Assembly (NCBI GenBank): GCA_951640165.1
Contig: OX621237.1
Location: forward strand, 15,314,001 to 15,378,000
Source of the DNA: Pseudoips prasinana
Taxonomy: Eukaryota; Arthropoda; Insecta; Lepidoptera; Nolidae
Direction: 5' to 3'
DNA length: 64,000 nucleotides
Under the pieces are notes generated by a model, which worked only from the letters and a program-made list of their open reading frames with translations, did no database searches and was not told the DNA's origin. A program made the position numbers and the translations under genes. Shown in pieces: positions 22,954-33,733 of the stretch. Every line of letters starts with the position of its first letter. Positions within the stretch are counted from its first letter, which is position 1.

Positions 22954-23000
22954 TAAACTGAACAAGTTACAAAATATTCGAAGATATTTTACCTATACAA

Positions 23001-23398
23001 ACATGCATGCTAAGCACTAACGCACTAAGTATGAAGAACCAATAGTTCAATGGAATACAATTGAACTATTGGTTCTTCATACTTAGTGACAAGTAAAATA
23101 TTACTTGCCAATAGGCAAGTAATATTTTAACATTTGTTCAGTTTTATTCTTACTAAATTCAATGTACCCATACTTGTACGATTGTTTTCAATGTGTAGAA
23201 CATCAGTTTCATAATATGTAATGCATGTTTGTATAGACATGCATGTTAAGCACTAACGCACTAAGTATGAAGAACCAATAGTTCAATTGTATTGGCAAGT
23301 AATATTTTAGCATTTGTTCAGTTTAATTCTTACTAAATTCAATGTACTCATACTTATACGATTGTTCTCAATGTTTAGAACATCAGTTTCTTAATATT
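23001..23398. repeat. Direct duplication, one copy carrying inverted insertions
   Basis: Copies at 23001-23215 and 23238-23398 share ACATGCATG, GCACTAACGCACTAAGTATG and CTTACTAAATTCAATGTAC. The first copy has extra sequence that folds back on itself: a 28-bp stem at 23023-23088 and then AATATTACTTGCCAAT facing GGCAAGTAATATT. Confidence 0.85.
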
Positions 23399-23658
23399 TA
23401 AAAGAAAGTTTCCACTATCTTTATATATAAACGTGTCGATCAACTGACGCATTTTAAATACGGCAGCACAACGTAATGTCCTTAAAGGTAAATAGATCTA
23501 ATAATGGTTATATAATGGAGATAAAATTGTGTTGGATACTCATGGAGCTAAATCTAACCATGAAACTGAAACATTTGTACAACATTGACGAAATACACAA
23601 AACATATTGTGTGTACAATTTTATCTCTATTATCTTAATCTTTTATAATCTGTTATAT
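23399..23658. other. Non-coding stretch left of mariner copy 2
   Basis: No feature is supported; the short open frame at 23476-23661 ends at the transposon boundary and looks like chance. Confidence 0.6.
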
Positions 23659-23660
23659 TA

Positions 23661-24942
23661 GGTCTTTACCTATGAAATTGCCGTTCTGCAGTACTGGCCA
23701 TTTCAAATCAAAATAATTTTTGTTTGGCTAAGAATTCTAATTTCAAATTAATTTTATTTTAAAAACATGGATTCTTTTTTCCAAAAGTAGTCATTTCTTT
23801 ATTGATTAGTGTTACATTTTCATCGCATTTCAATCTTTTTCGTCATCATGGATACGTTAAAAATTCGAGTAATTATGGAATATGAGTACCGTCGTGGCAG
23901 CAACGCGGCACAAGCGGCACGCAACATCAACGACGTTTACGGAGCTAACACTACAAACCAACGCACCACCTGTTATTGGTTTGCTCGCTTCCGTTCTGGA
24001 AATTTCGACCTGAAAAATGAACCTCGCGGTCGTCCGAAGACTTTGGTCGACAATGACGAATTAAAGGCGGTTGTGGAAGCTGATGATACACAATCTACGG
24101 CTGAATTAGCAGCAGCTTTCGACGTTAGCGTCAAAACAATATTGGTCCATTTGCGTCAAATTGGCAAGGTAAAAAAGCTTGACAAATGGGTGCCCCACGA
24201 ACTCAATGATCGCCAGCGCGAAGTACGCGTCGAGACGTGCCTTGCACTGCTCAACAGACACACAAATGAAGGAATTTTGAACCGCATTGTTACCTGCGAT
24301 GAAAAATGGATTCTGTTTGATAACCGCAAGCGCTCAGCAAGTTGGTTGGATCCTGGTTCAGCACCTAAACAATGCCCTAAACGAAAACTTACCCCTAGAA
24401 AAGTGATGGTCACTGTTTGGTGGTCTAGCGCCGGTGTGATTCATCACAGCTTCTTACCAAACGGGGTGAGCATTACTGCAGATGTGTACTTTGAAGAACT
24501 GAGCACAATGATGGAGAAGCTGGCGCATCTCCAACCAGCATTGGTCAATCGCTCGTCTCCGCTGCTCCTGCACGACAACGCGCGACCTCATACTGCACAG
24601 CAGACGGTCTCCAAGTTGCAAGAACTGGGGTTGGAAGCTCTCCGTCATCCGCCCTACTCACCAGACCTTGCGCCTACAGACTACTACTTTTTCCAGAATT
24701 TGGATAACTTCTTGGCGGGAAAAAAATTCAATACCCGAGAGGCAGTACAAAATGCCTTTGAAGAATTTGTTGCCTCCCGTCCAGCTGATTTCTTTAAGAA
24801 GGGCATCAATAAACTGCCACTGCGATGGCAAAGATGCATTGATTGCATGGGTGATTACTTCGATTAATACAAATAAAAAAATTCATGAAAAAAATTCGTT
24901 TAAATTTTTTCATACAAAACGGCAATTTCATAGGTAAAGACC
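23661..24942 (+). mobile_element. Full-length mariner element, copy 2
   Basis: 1282 bp, flanked by TA (23659-23660 and 24943-24944), with the same inverted repeats as copy 1 and no insertions or deletions relative to it by eye. Confidence 0.97.
23848..24867 (+). CDS. Mariner transposase, intact (copy 2)
   Basis: 339 residues with the same start and motifs as the transposase at 4556. All catalytic and linker residues are kept: D151, D243, D278, GRPK and WVPHEL. Its one private change is TTT for TGT at 24490-24492, giving F215 where the others have C; this lies between the first two catalytic aspartates and outside the known motifs. It shares E58 with copy 3. By sequence nothing prevents activity, but whether F215 is tolerated is not known. 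Confidence 0.95.
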   Translation: MDTLKIRVIMEYEYRRGSNAAQAARNINDVYGANTTNQRTTCYWFARFRSGNFDLKNEPRGRPKTLVDNDELKAVVEADDTQSTAELAAAFDVSVKTILVHLRQIGKVKKLDKWVPHELNDRQREVRVETCLALLNRHTNEGILNRIVTCDEKWILFDNRKRSASWLDPGSAPKQCPKRKLTPRKVMVTVWWSSAGVIHHSFLPNGVSITADVYFEELSTMMEKLAHLQPALVNRSSPLLLHDNARPHTAQQTVSKLQELGLEALRHPPYSPDLAPTDYYFFQNLDNFLAGKKFNTREAVQNAFEEFVASRPADFFKKGINKLPLRWQRCIDCMGDYFD

Positions 24943-24944
24943 TA

Positions 24945-27900
24945 TTATAACCACTATAAATATATGTATCATCAAGGACATGAACGTTGCACTACCGCTA
25001 GGTTCTTTCCTTTCATTCTAACGACACATCGTTTTATTCAAATCCACCTAGTCGTTTAAGCGTCCAAAAATGCTTAGGAGCGGTGGTATAGTATGTTCAT
25101 TATGGTACGCCAGGGCCACGTTGTTGGATACAATTTGACTTTGGCACGTAGACTTTATTACATAGGCCGTAATGGTGGTATTCATAGTACATGTTTATCT
25201 ACTGACGTAAGGTCGTTTGTAGCAATATTCCAGTTGAAATTCCTTGAAACATAAATAAGGTACGACTAATGAGTCATACTTTGATAATGTATTAGGTATA
25301 TACATAAAACAAATAACAATTCAATGTTTTCATACTTAAAGTAGGTATTAACGATATGAAATCGACTAAATAACGCGACACGACTAAATAATTATATTTG
25401 ATATCATACCATTACGTTATTATAATTTAATGTATAAACGTACAAATATATTTTTAATTTTGTGTTTCTCAGTCCAGACGTGGCGGTCGTTTTGCTTGCA
25501 AGTGTCCGACCATCACCCACATACCACATGCCGGGTACACCTGTGCACACATACCGATTCAGTACCTATGCAATTACACTGTTCAATTCTTATGAACACA
25601 AATTCTTTCTGCTACCCTCTCGGCCAGTACGAATATTGGTTTAAAAGAATTTACATGTCATACAAAGTAGAATTAAATGAACCTTTTGCGGCCCTTGGGT
25701 TTTAACATACACTTGTATTGTCACAATTAAGAAGTGAAGTTTAATTCAATAATAATCTTACATTTTAAGAAACCAGGTTTAACTTGATGTCCCATACTGT
25801 TCGTGCGTAGTGGATAGTCTCGTCACATAGATGGTGTTAAATGGTCAATCTTTAATTAAAGGCTGGATACTCTTTGTTGGATATTACTTTTTAATGTAGA
25901 AAACAATTGCGAGCTTAAGTACAGTTAGAGCCAATAATTAACTTTTATGTTTCCGTATCAAAATAGTGCTGATGAAACTCTAGTACCAAGCCTTTTCTTT
26001 TCATACGTCTGTTAACGGGCCGTCTCTCATGAAACGTGATAGTAATACAGTTGAAATTTACACAGACTGTATTTTTGTTGTCACTATAGCAACAAATAAT
26101 AAAATGAAACGACATTCTCTGCTCCATAACTGGCAATTTTATGATATATATATAACCCTATGTAACCCATCATGTGCAGTAAACTAGGAACATAATAGTC
26201 TGAATCGCACAAAAGTCAGCCAAGCTCCAGAAAATTGGAAACCGATTTATTAATTTGGAATCTCCCATTGAAAGCGCCTACGGCGCAAGACCTATTATAG
26301 GTCCTACTTATTTATAATCGATCCATTAATTAATTAGAAATTAGAACCAAATTGTTAGTCAATAGGAATTATAAACCAGGAATACGCTGTTCTGCCGTGA
26401 ATAATTGTGTCGTAATCCAAGTGTATTTAACCCTAAATTAGTCATGGCATATGTCCTTAATTCGTGATTTTAGCTCTTATTACAACATAATAGAGTTTAA
26501 AATGAGTTGACTGAACTAAACTGTTAAATCATGGTCCGATAAAAGGTCTATTCTGCATATTTACTAACCCAAATATGTTTGAAAATATCAAACTCACTTG
26601 AAATTGGCAAAAACGCGGAACGCCATTAAATAAACAGAATTGGAATAATATACTTAAAATCAATAGATATCTAGAAAATGTAATTTAGAATGTGCTAACC
26701 AGTTTTATTTGGGTAAACTAACACATACTTAGTGTTTTTTCATCGGTTTTATCAATGAAGTGGAAAATTTTGGTTTCGCAGTAGATAGTGGGGGAGACGA
26801 ATAAAGAAACAAACACGTTTGCTTAGCCCAGTCTAGATGATAATCGAGTGATTTTTTTTTAAAGAGTTAATGTATTTGTTTTGAAATGATGATGATGATG
26901 ATTTGTTTTTGATTCGTGAGCTTTCATTAACATCAATATCACTTGGCCGACCATTTTGAGAGTAGAGGATAATTAACATTAAAATAAAACAGTTGTCCTA
27001 AGATATTCAGATATTTAAATATAGACTTGTTATAAAAAATAGTATAATAATCGCATGTTATGGTATAACGGGAATGAAGTGGCTTTAGTAAGCATTTCAT
27101 TTCAGTGGTATTTCGAAATAATCATTTCCAAGTGTACCTTCTGCCCTACTTCCCGCTACTAATAATGTCATGGTAAAGTATTTCAACTTACATACACTAC
27201 GTAGTGAACTGGAAATTCAAAAGCCATATTTCACCTAAACGATGTGTCGTTTAGGTGACCTAATAACATACTTACAATTTAAATGTACAACATTTAATTA
27301 CCTTTATCGACCACAAATGCTAAAGTATTTGTTACGATATTAGGAATTCCCGGCACAGTTTTAGCCATGAGTATTAAAATTTTATAATACTTTATTTCCA
27401 AAAATAATGTGTTAACGATATGTTTCATTACTACACTATAAAAATATAACAAACGAAGAAAAGGTGTATCACCTTCTGTTCCTACACTAAGCAAAACCTG
27501 CCTTTCAGCTTTTGACGAAATCCCTCACTGGATATTTCAATACATAACTATACTAACTTACGTAAAAACTAATAAATACATCTTAAAGTTACATTTAAAC
27601 TTTAAAAATTGCGAATAATCTATTGGCATCAAGAAAAAATATTTAGATCGTATTATTTACAAAAGATAAATAAAGTTAGTTAGTCAAAAATACGTTTACA
27701 CGTCGTAGATTTCCAGAAGTGGGGAGTGAAAAAAGAATATTTAGAATTTAGAAGAAGATCTTTTATTAAACTAACTTTAATTCAATCTTAAAAAACCTCT
27801 AAAATGCTTAAAATATAAGAATATTGAAAAGATGCCATTTAATGTAGATGAATTATTTAGATACAATTCTACTGTCAATACAATCACATTTTAACCCATT

Positions 27901-29055
27901 TGACAGTTTCCTGTTCACTCTATATTGTTGACATGTACCTACTAACGTCAAACGAATCGACAAAAATTCGCCCCTGACGAAACCGAAATTGACTCGACTG
28001 TGCGTCAGTTTTAATTTTAACTTGTCAGATATGTATTTGTAATAATTTTCTCCATGTAATACTAACCATAATGATTACATATAACATCAAGAAAGGATAT
28101 ACCCCAATCCTTATAGATCCCCAATGACTTATACATAAGTGACGCTTATACAATAAGTTTATGGTTTATACAACTATCAAGAGTACCTCATTACTATTGA
28201 TAAGTCGGTAATTATGTAGGTGATGTGAATTATTATTTAAACCGACTGCAAACGATGTAGGTAATGAGTTGGACTAGTATTTTTTTATGTATGTCACGGG
28301 ATCTCCGTTGTCTGTTATTTTGAAGATTATGCAAATGTGATTGATTATTATGAAAATTATGGTAAATGCGTTTGTGTTGTCCCATATAATCAAATCGGTA
28401 AAATTTAAAGGTAGTTCTTTGTCTTTAAAAAACAATATTATATAATCATTACTAGGGCATCAAATACATAATAATTTTACTATCCGAATAAAAATAATAT
28501 TATAAATGCAATTGGCTGCTGAGGAACTGATTCATTACGGAACAGTCCAATTAATATTACAGAAACAAGGGTAAGCTCAATGCTATTATTATGAATGATT
28601 CCTTAAGCATTGTAGGTACCCATTATTTTTTAAAGTGTTGACAAAGAAATTAATATTTTTGGCCAAGGTTCGCCTTGTTAATACATATCTGCATGCATAT
28701 CTTGGGGACACCAAATACACTGATATCTGATCTCACACCTAGGCAGGGCCTGTACTATAGAAACCTGAAATCTGATAAGTATACTTGTATATTTCTAGAT
28801 ACGTTCATATTATAGAAAAATTACACCCAGACAAATAATCGTACTCATCACACAAATATTGGTTCTGGATGATATTAGATATCAAACCGAATAAAATAAA
28901 AAACTTGAGAGGTGTCAAGGGACACCCGGATGGAACGAAGTTCTTTCTTATTATTTATTATGTACAAAAAACCTGTATACGCTCAACAAAAATAATCGTC
29001 GCGGCACCACACTGTTCAATGCGAAATAGAAATGAAAATATCTGGCTTGCTTTCT

Positions 29056-29090
<35 letters not shown>

Positions 29091-29616
29091 TCAGAGAAAC
29101 ATGCGCACGCCGCACAGTTGCAAAAAGTGTCGTGACAACTTTTCGTAAGATTTTTTTCCGTCTAGCCCCCTTTCACAACGCGCGATAAGGCACTTCGTTC
29201 CAATAAAAAAGTTTTATTCCCAACAAGCACAGATAATCCTTAACTTAGTTCACATCTAAGACGATATAACTAATTACGTTTAGTTTACATAATAGTTCCT
29301 TAAGAAGCATGAATAGGCATATGTGTCAAATTTTACTGTATTTGAAGAACTTTTTATTGGCCCCAAAAAGTGATTTATGTTTGCATCGATAGTAAATAAT
29401 CATATAGTCACCCGTCACAATGCTTAAAGCAAAAGAGTCTCGAAGAATTTCAAGTCAATTCCAATAACAATTTTATATAAGTTCGTTTTATGAGGAAAAC
29501 ATTTGTCATATATTTTTCCCGCTATTAATGATTTAACTCACATTAATTAACTTGTTTTGTTTCCTGTTTACCTTATTTTGACCCGACTTGTTAGCTTATT
29601 GCCTCGTATACAGGCT
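24945..29616. other. Long stretch with little structure
   Basis: 26010-26110 is a fragment of the 13601 repeat (CTCATGAAACGTGATAGTAA). A small stem flanks GTGTCGTTTAGGTGA near 27234-27258. 28680-28865 is a minus-strand SINE tail without a head (TATCTTGGGGACACC, TAGAAACCTGAAATCTGATA). 29058-29088 is an AG microsatellite. The open frame at 25430-25705 and others have no motif or splice support. Confidence 0.5.
29058..29088. repeat. (AG)n microsatellite
   Basis: An uninterrupted AG dinucleotide run inside the short open frame at 28869-29135, which it helps keep open. Confidence 0.9.
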
Positions 29617-29618
29617 TA

Positions 29619-30106
29619 CAGGTTAAGTCGACCTAGATCCTTTAAGAGGTTGTAGTTTCTATAATTTCTGACTGATTTGTCTATAAAACACCATACCCCA
29701 AACTTAACTGTTTTCAAAATACTGGACTTTGAAGGTTTTTTGAGATAAAATCGGTTTTATGACTATTGGCCTATATTTTTTTGAGGGTTTTGCCTCTAAC
29801 TGCGTGTGTTTGCAATTTTTGTGTAGTAGATAAGTTGTTTTATTATTCTCAACACTAAAATAGCAGTTCACTGAACTGACTGGGTCGTAGTAGACGATTG
29901 ATAGTTATAAATTGAAATAAATTCGTCAAAAACTATTTTTTCTTTCTGAAATAATAAAAGAAAAGTCTATGACAGTTATGCTGCAGATGTGCTTAAAAAT
30001 ATCTACATTTCATCAGCTATCCAACAAGGTATAACAAGCTAGGTTATTATCAGAATTCTTAGTAAAAAACTTCGATGAAAGGCTCTCGGGTAGTAGTAAA
30101 GATAAC
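29619..30106. repeat. Left long inverted repeat of the DD41D element
   Basis: 488 bp; pairs with 31577-32070. The inner end reads CTCGGGTAGTAGTAAAGATAAC against a mirrored arm with one extra AGT, so the difference in length is small. Confidence 0.9.
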
Positions 30107-30194
30107 AGTACTAATTTATCACGGGTCAGAAAACAAAATAAAACAATCCAAATAGGTACAAAATGACATCTATTACTGCTATTTTTACAGAAAG

Positions 30195-31286
30195 TCATGA
30201 TTCATGTTCCACATGGCCGCCTCTGTTTCGCACACATATTCTCATTCTGTGTCTTAATCCACTCTTTACTACACCAGTTGTTAAACCCCTTCTTATTTCA
30301 TTTGCCGCATCGATTATTCTCTGTCTCAAAACATCAACAGATGTGATTGGATTAGGTTCGTTGTACACCAAACTCTTCATGTGTCCCCACACATAAAAAT
30401 CCATGAGGGTCAGGTCTGGACTTCTAGCTGGCCACGGTATGGGTCCACCTCTTCCGATCCACTTATTAGGATAATTAGTGTCTAGCCATTCTCTGACACT
30501 TCTCCTGTAGTGTGCAGGACAACCGTCATGTTGAAACCACATATCACGAATGAGATAGAGTGGTACGTCGTCTAGTAAGTCGGATAAATCTTCTCTTAAA
30601 AAGTTTTCATAATGTTCTCCATTTAAATTGTCGGGAAGAAAGTAAGGCCCAATCAAATGGTTTGATATGATTCCCATCCATACATTCAAACTGAATCGTC
30701 TTTGTGATGCCTTTGGCCACTTCTTATTGGGATTTCTTTGAACTTTTGGGGCCCAATAATGAACATTGTGGTAATTGGTTATGCCGTCTTTATCAAATTT
30801 GGACTCGTCTGTCCACAAGATCTTTTTAAAAAATGATGGATCTTCTAAATCTGCATTGAGCATGAATCTGCAGAAATCCAACCTCCTCACAGGATCTCCT
30901 TCTTCGATGGTGTGTACCGGCGTGTAATGATAAGGATAGAGGCCGGCAGTATTCACCGTAAACCATACTTTCCACTGCGAGAGTCCAAGTTCTCGGGCAA
31001 CAATATTGGTCGAAGTAGTTGGATCCAATCTAAACCGTCGAACTATTTCATTGTCTTGCTCTTCATCATCATCATTGACACGTGGTCTACCCAAGTCTGT
31101 TCGTCGCCTCGAAACAGAGCCAGTCTCTCGAAGTCGTCGGTAAACTCCGTCAAAGACACTAACATCCGGTACTCGGCGGCCTGGGTAACGTGATATGTAT
31201 TCATCACGAGCTCGTGCGGATACACAATTGCAGTACCCATAACAAATCAAAATATCAGCATATTCCTCGTTCGTGTAGGTCGTCAT
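30195..31286 (-). CDS. DD41D transposase of the Tc1/mariner superfamily, intact
   Basis: 363 residues from ATG at 31286 (MTTYTNEEYADILICYGY). The frame is open 48 bases further upstream to an earlier ATG at 31334, but the later start fits the family better. An N-terminal helix-turn-helix of the DUF4817 type covers about residues 1-60. GRPR at 66-69 is the usual linker before the second DNA-binding part. Catalytic residues are D160 (LWTDESKF), D254 (WFQHDGCPAHY) and D296 (ARSPDLTLMDFYVWG), leaving 41 residues between the last two, against 34 in true mariners. From memory, DD41D spacing is described for the rosa group. Insect annotation often labels such proteins 'Tc3 transposase-like'. The expected activity is cut-and-paste at TA. 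There is no frameshift or stop. Confidence 0.9.
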   Translation of the reverse strand: MTTYTNEEYADILICYGYCNCVSARARDEYISRYPGRRVPDVSVFDGVYRRLRETGSVSRRRTDLGRPRVNDDDEEQDNEIVRRFRLDPTTSTNIVARELGLSQWKVWFTVNTAGLYPYHYTPVHTIEEGDPVRRLDFCRFMLNADLEDPSFFKKILWTDESKFDKDGITNYHNVHYWAPKVQRNPNKKWPKASQRRFSLNVWMGIISNHLIGPYFLPDNLNGEHYENFLREDLSDLLDDVPLYLIRDMWFQHDGCPAHYRRSVREWLDTNYPNKWIGRGGPIPWPARSPDLTLMDFYVWGHMKSLVYNEPNPITSVDVLRQRIIDAANEIRRGLTTGVVKSGLRHRMRICVRNRGGHVEHES

Positions 31287-31576
31287 CTTCAACAGTTCCA
31301 AATCAGAAGCACAAATCAATAGTCCAGTTTGCAAGCACAGTCACGATTTGAAAGAAACAGTCCAGAAATCCAAGCCAAGTCGAATGAAAAACCAAGAGCA
31401 CTAAGAATCGCATCTACTACAGACGAATCGCGTAAGCAGACTAACCAAACAATAACAACAAAATGGCTGTGGTTTTTTTTTCTCGCTCACACCTAATTAC
31501 ATTGTATGATATCTCGCTTGCACGCACCGCAGTCCCATGAAGAACAATAGGCGCAACAAGTAACGCAAGGAAACAC

Positions 31577-32070
31577 GTTATCTTTACTACTACTACTACC
31601 CGAGAGCCTTTCATCGAAGTTTTTTTCTAAGAATTATAATAATACCCTAGCTTGTTATACCTTGTTGGATAGCTGATGAAATGTAGATATTTTTAAGCAC
31701 ATCTGCAGCATAACTGTCATAGACTTTTTTTTTATTATTACAGAAAGAAAAATTATTTTTTACGAATTTATTTCAATTTATAACTATCAATCGTCTACTA
31801 CGACCCAGTCAGTTCAGTGAACTGCTATTTTAGTGTTGAGAATAATAAAGCAACTTATCTACTACACAAAATCGGAAACACAAATAAATTAGAGGCAAAA
31901 AACCCAAAAAAATATAGGCCAATAGATGTAAAACCGTTTTTTTTTTCAAAAAAGCTTCAAAGTCCAATATCTTGAAAACGGTTAAGTTTGGGGTACGGTG
32001 TTTCATAGACAAATCAGTCGGGAATTATGGAAACTATCACCTCTTAAAGGATCTAGGTCGACTTAACCTG
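31577..32070. repeat. Right long inverted repeat of the DD41D element
   Basis: 494 bp; its outer end is CTTAACCTG next to TA. The interval 31290-31576 between it and the gene would be promoter and leader for the transposase. Confidence 0.9.
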
Positions 32071-32072
32071 TA

Positions 32073-33557
32073 ACCGTCTAGTTTGCTGATCAGGGCTGTA
32101 CAATAAAACCTTTATGATAGCAGTGGTTATATATTTATACTGCGTATTACTTATATCCTGTTATTTCCGTGTCATTGTCCAGTTAACTTGACAATAAATA
32201 TGTCCATTAATAGGTTACTGACTTTCCTCATATAACTCATATGAAAATAAGCTTATATACGAGCTAAAAGTCTATAAAATAAGTAATTAATCAAGTAACC
32301 AGTGCTGCCAGACCTCCTGATTTAATGGAAGTTCTCCCGGTCCTACCAACATAAACCTCCCGATCTTTTATACTACACTGTATCTAACATATTAAGTTTA
32401 AATACACCTAAATCCTTAATTTAAAAATATCATTGTAGGGGACTGAAATTAGTTCATTAATCACTAAATTATGTTTATTTTTAGAATAAAATAGTCACTA
32501 GATAATTCAATTTCATTAACTGACAAAGGCCTACCAAGGATCTTCATAGTGGAATTGTGAGCATCATTTCCCCCTATATGCCTTAACCACCATACTTGCC
32601 AAAACTAAACTAACATAATATAGGAAAAAAACAAAGCTGTTAACCTAATTTTATGTGGTTGTTATGTGTGGTTTAATGACCTCTAATTGGGTAGATGAGA
32701 TTTTATTGCAGTACTCCCTATTTAAAAATATAGATCTGGAAGCATTGCTCATAACTACATAATTAATTTTATTAGTTTTAGTATCCTTAACATGGGAATA
32801 TTAAGGAAACTAAAATAATACAAGTCCACTCCCGCTATGAACAAATATATAAGAACTATTCTTTAACATAAATAATGTTATAAAATATCCCTAGACGTAT
32901 CCTATCCTCACGTCATGGATACTTACATTAAAATTGCTAGGGAATGAGTAGATTTCATTTAATTGATTTAGATAGTTAAATTGTAAAGATGATCACAATT
33001 TTGTTTATAAAAGGATTCTTACTGAGATTTTTAGCAGTGTTTCTCAGTAGCTCTACAGCGTAGAAAAAAAGTGCCGTCTCAAAAAGAAATGGTTTTTACT
33101 GAATAAAATACATATATACATATGACTATGACATATTTAATCAAAATGATCTCCCCTGGCATATCATTATTTACTACTTGCACTACATATTGTTTTTTTT
33201 TTCGTTCGCTTCCCTATCATTAGAAACGAGGTTCATTCAACTACCGTAGACTTAGTTTTTGGGGGACTTGTCAAAAATAAAAAGAATATGGTGCGTATTG
33301 TAATGGAGACATTGTTTCCATGGACTTTAGAATTATTCTATACAAGTACCGAAGCGAACTACTCACTACCTTAGTTTTGTTTAAACTACTCCATGGGTCC
33401 ATGCATATCCATGAACCCACGGAGTGGTTCAAAGAAAACTAAGGTAATTACCGGATTTTTCTATAACGGTGCAATTTTGATTGGTGTCCGATTTAACTCT
33501 ATCAACTTATGATTTTTCTTTACAACACAACACTTCAAAACACCCTTTATGTAATTA
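32073..33557. other. Non-coding stretch
   Basis: No gene is supported. 32520-32570 has a short decayed piece of the ATGATG-tailed retroelement (ACAAAGGCCTACCAAGGATC). A hairpin at 33368-33446 is listed separately. Confidence 0.5.
33368..33446. repeat. Imperfect 79-nt hairpin, precursor-microRNA-like in shape
   Basis: Arms of about 33 nt start ACCTTAGTTTTGTTTAAACT and are mirrored by GAAAACTAAGGT at the right, with about five mismatches or wobbles and a loop of about 12 nt around CATGCATATCCATG. The shape fits a small hairpin RNA, but nothing shows transcription. Confidence 0.4.
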
Positions 33558-33733
33558 CTAGCTGTGCCTCGCGGTTTTACCCGCGATAAACTTCATAAAT
33601 TATAGCCTAGTGTTAATCCAGGGTGTCAGCTAAGTCCATACCAAATTTTATTAAAATCGCTCTAGCGGTTTAGACGTGAATAAGTAACAAACATACACAC
33701 TCAGAAACTTTCGCCTTTATAATATTAGTGTGA
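33558..33733 (-). mobile_element. Non-autonomous Helitron (Lep1-like), minus strand
   Basis: Read on the minus strand it starts TCACACTAATATTATAAAGG and ends GCACAGCTAG before T, the TC...CTAG termini and A|T insertion preference of Helitrons. It has the internal phrase GTGTCAGCTAAGTCCATACC. Four other copies are in the window. 176 bp; no coding capacity. Confidence 0.8.

Larger units (their letters stand above)
29619..32070 (-). mobile_element. Complete Tc1/mariner-superfamily element with about 490-bp inverted repeats (DD41D)
   Basis: A 2452-bp element flanked by TA at 29617-29618 and 32071-32072. The inverted repeats are 29619-30106 and 31577-32070, both starting CAGGTTAAGTCGACCTAGAT at the outside. 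By eye the arms differ at roughly one base in ten with a few small indels. One intact transposase gene lies between them on the minus strand. TA duplication and the transposase motifs place it in the IS630-Tc1-mariner superfamily; arms this long are unusual for it. Confidence 0.92.

Noticed and set aside
25430..25705. 91-residue frame on the + strand with an overlapping frame at 25462-25644
   Set aside because: Two overlapping frames open together in a stretch without known domains; likely chance.
29058..29088. AG run as a promoter or recombination site
   Set aside because: A simple microsatellite with no associated features.
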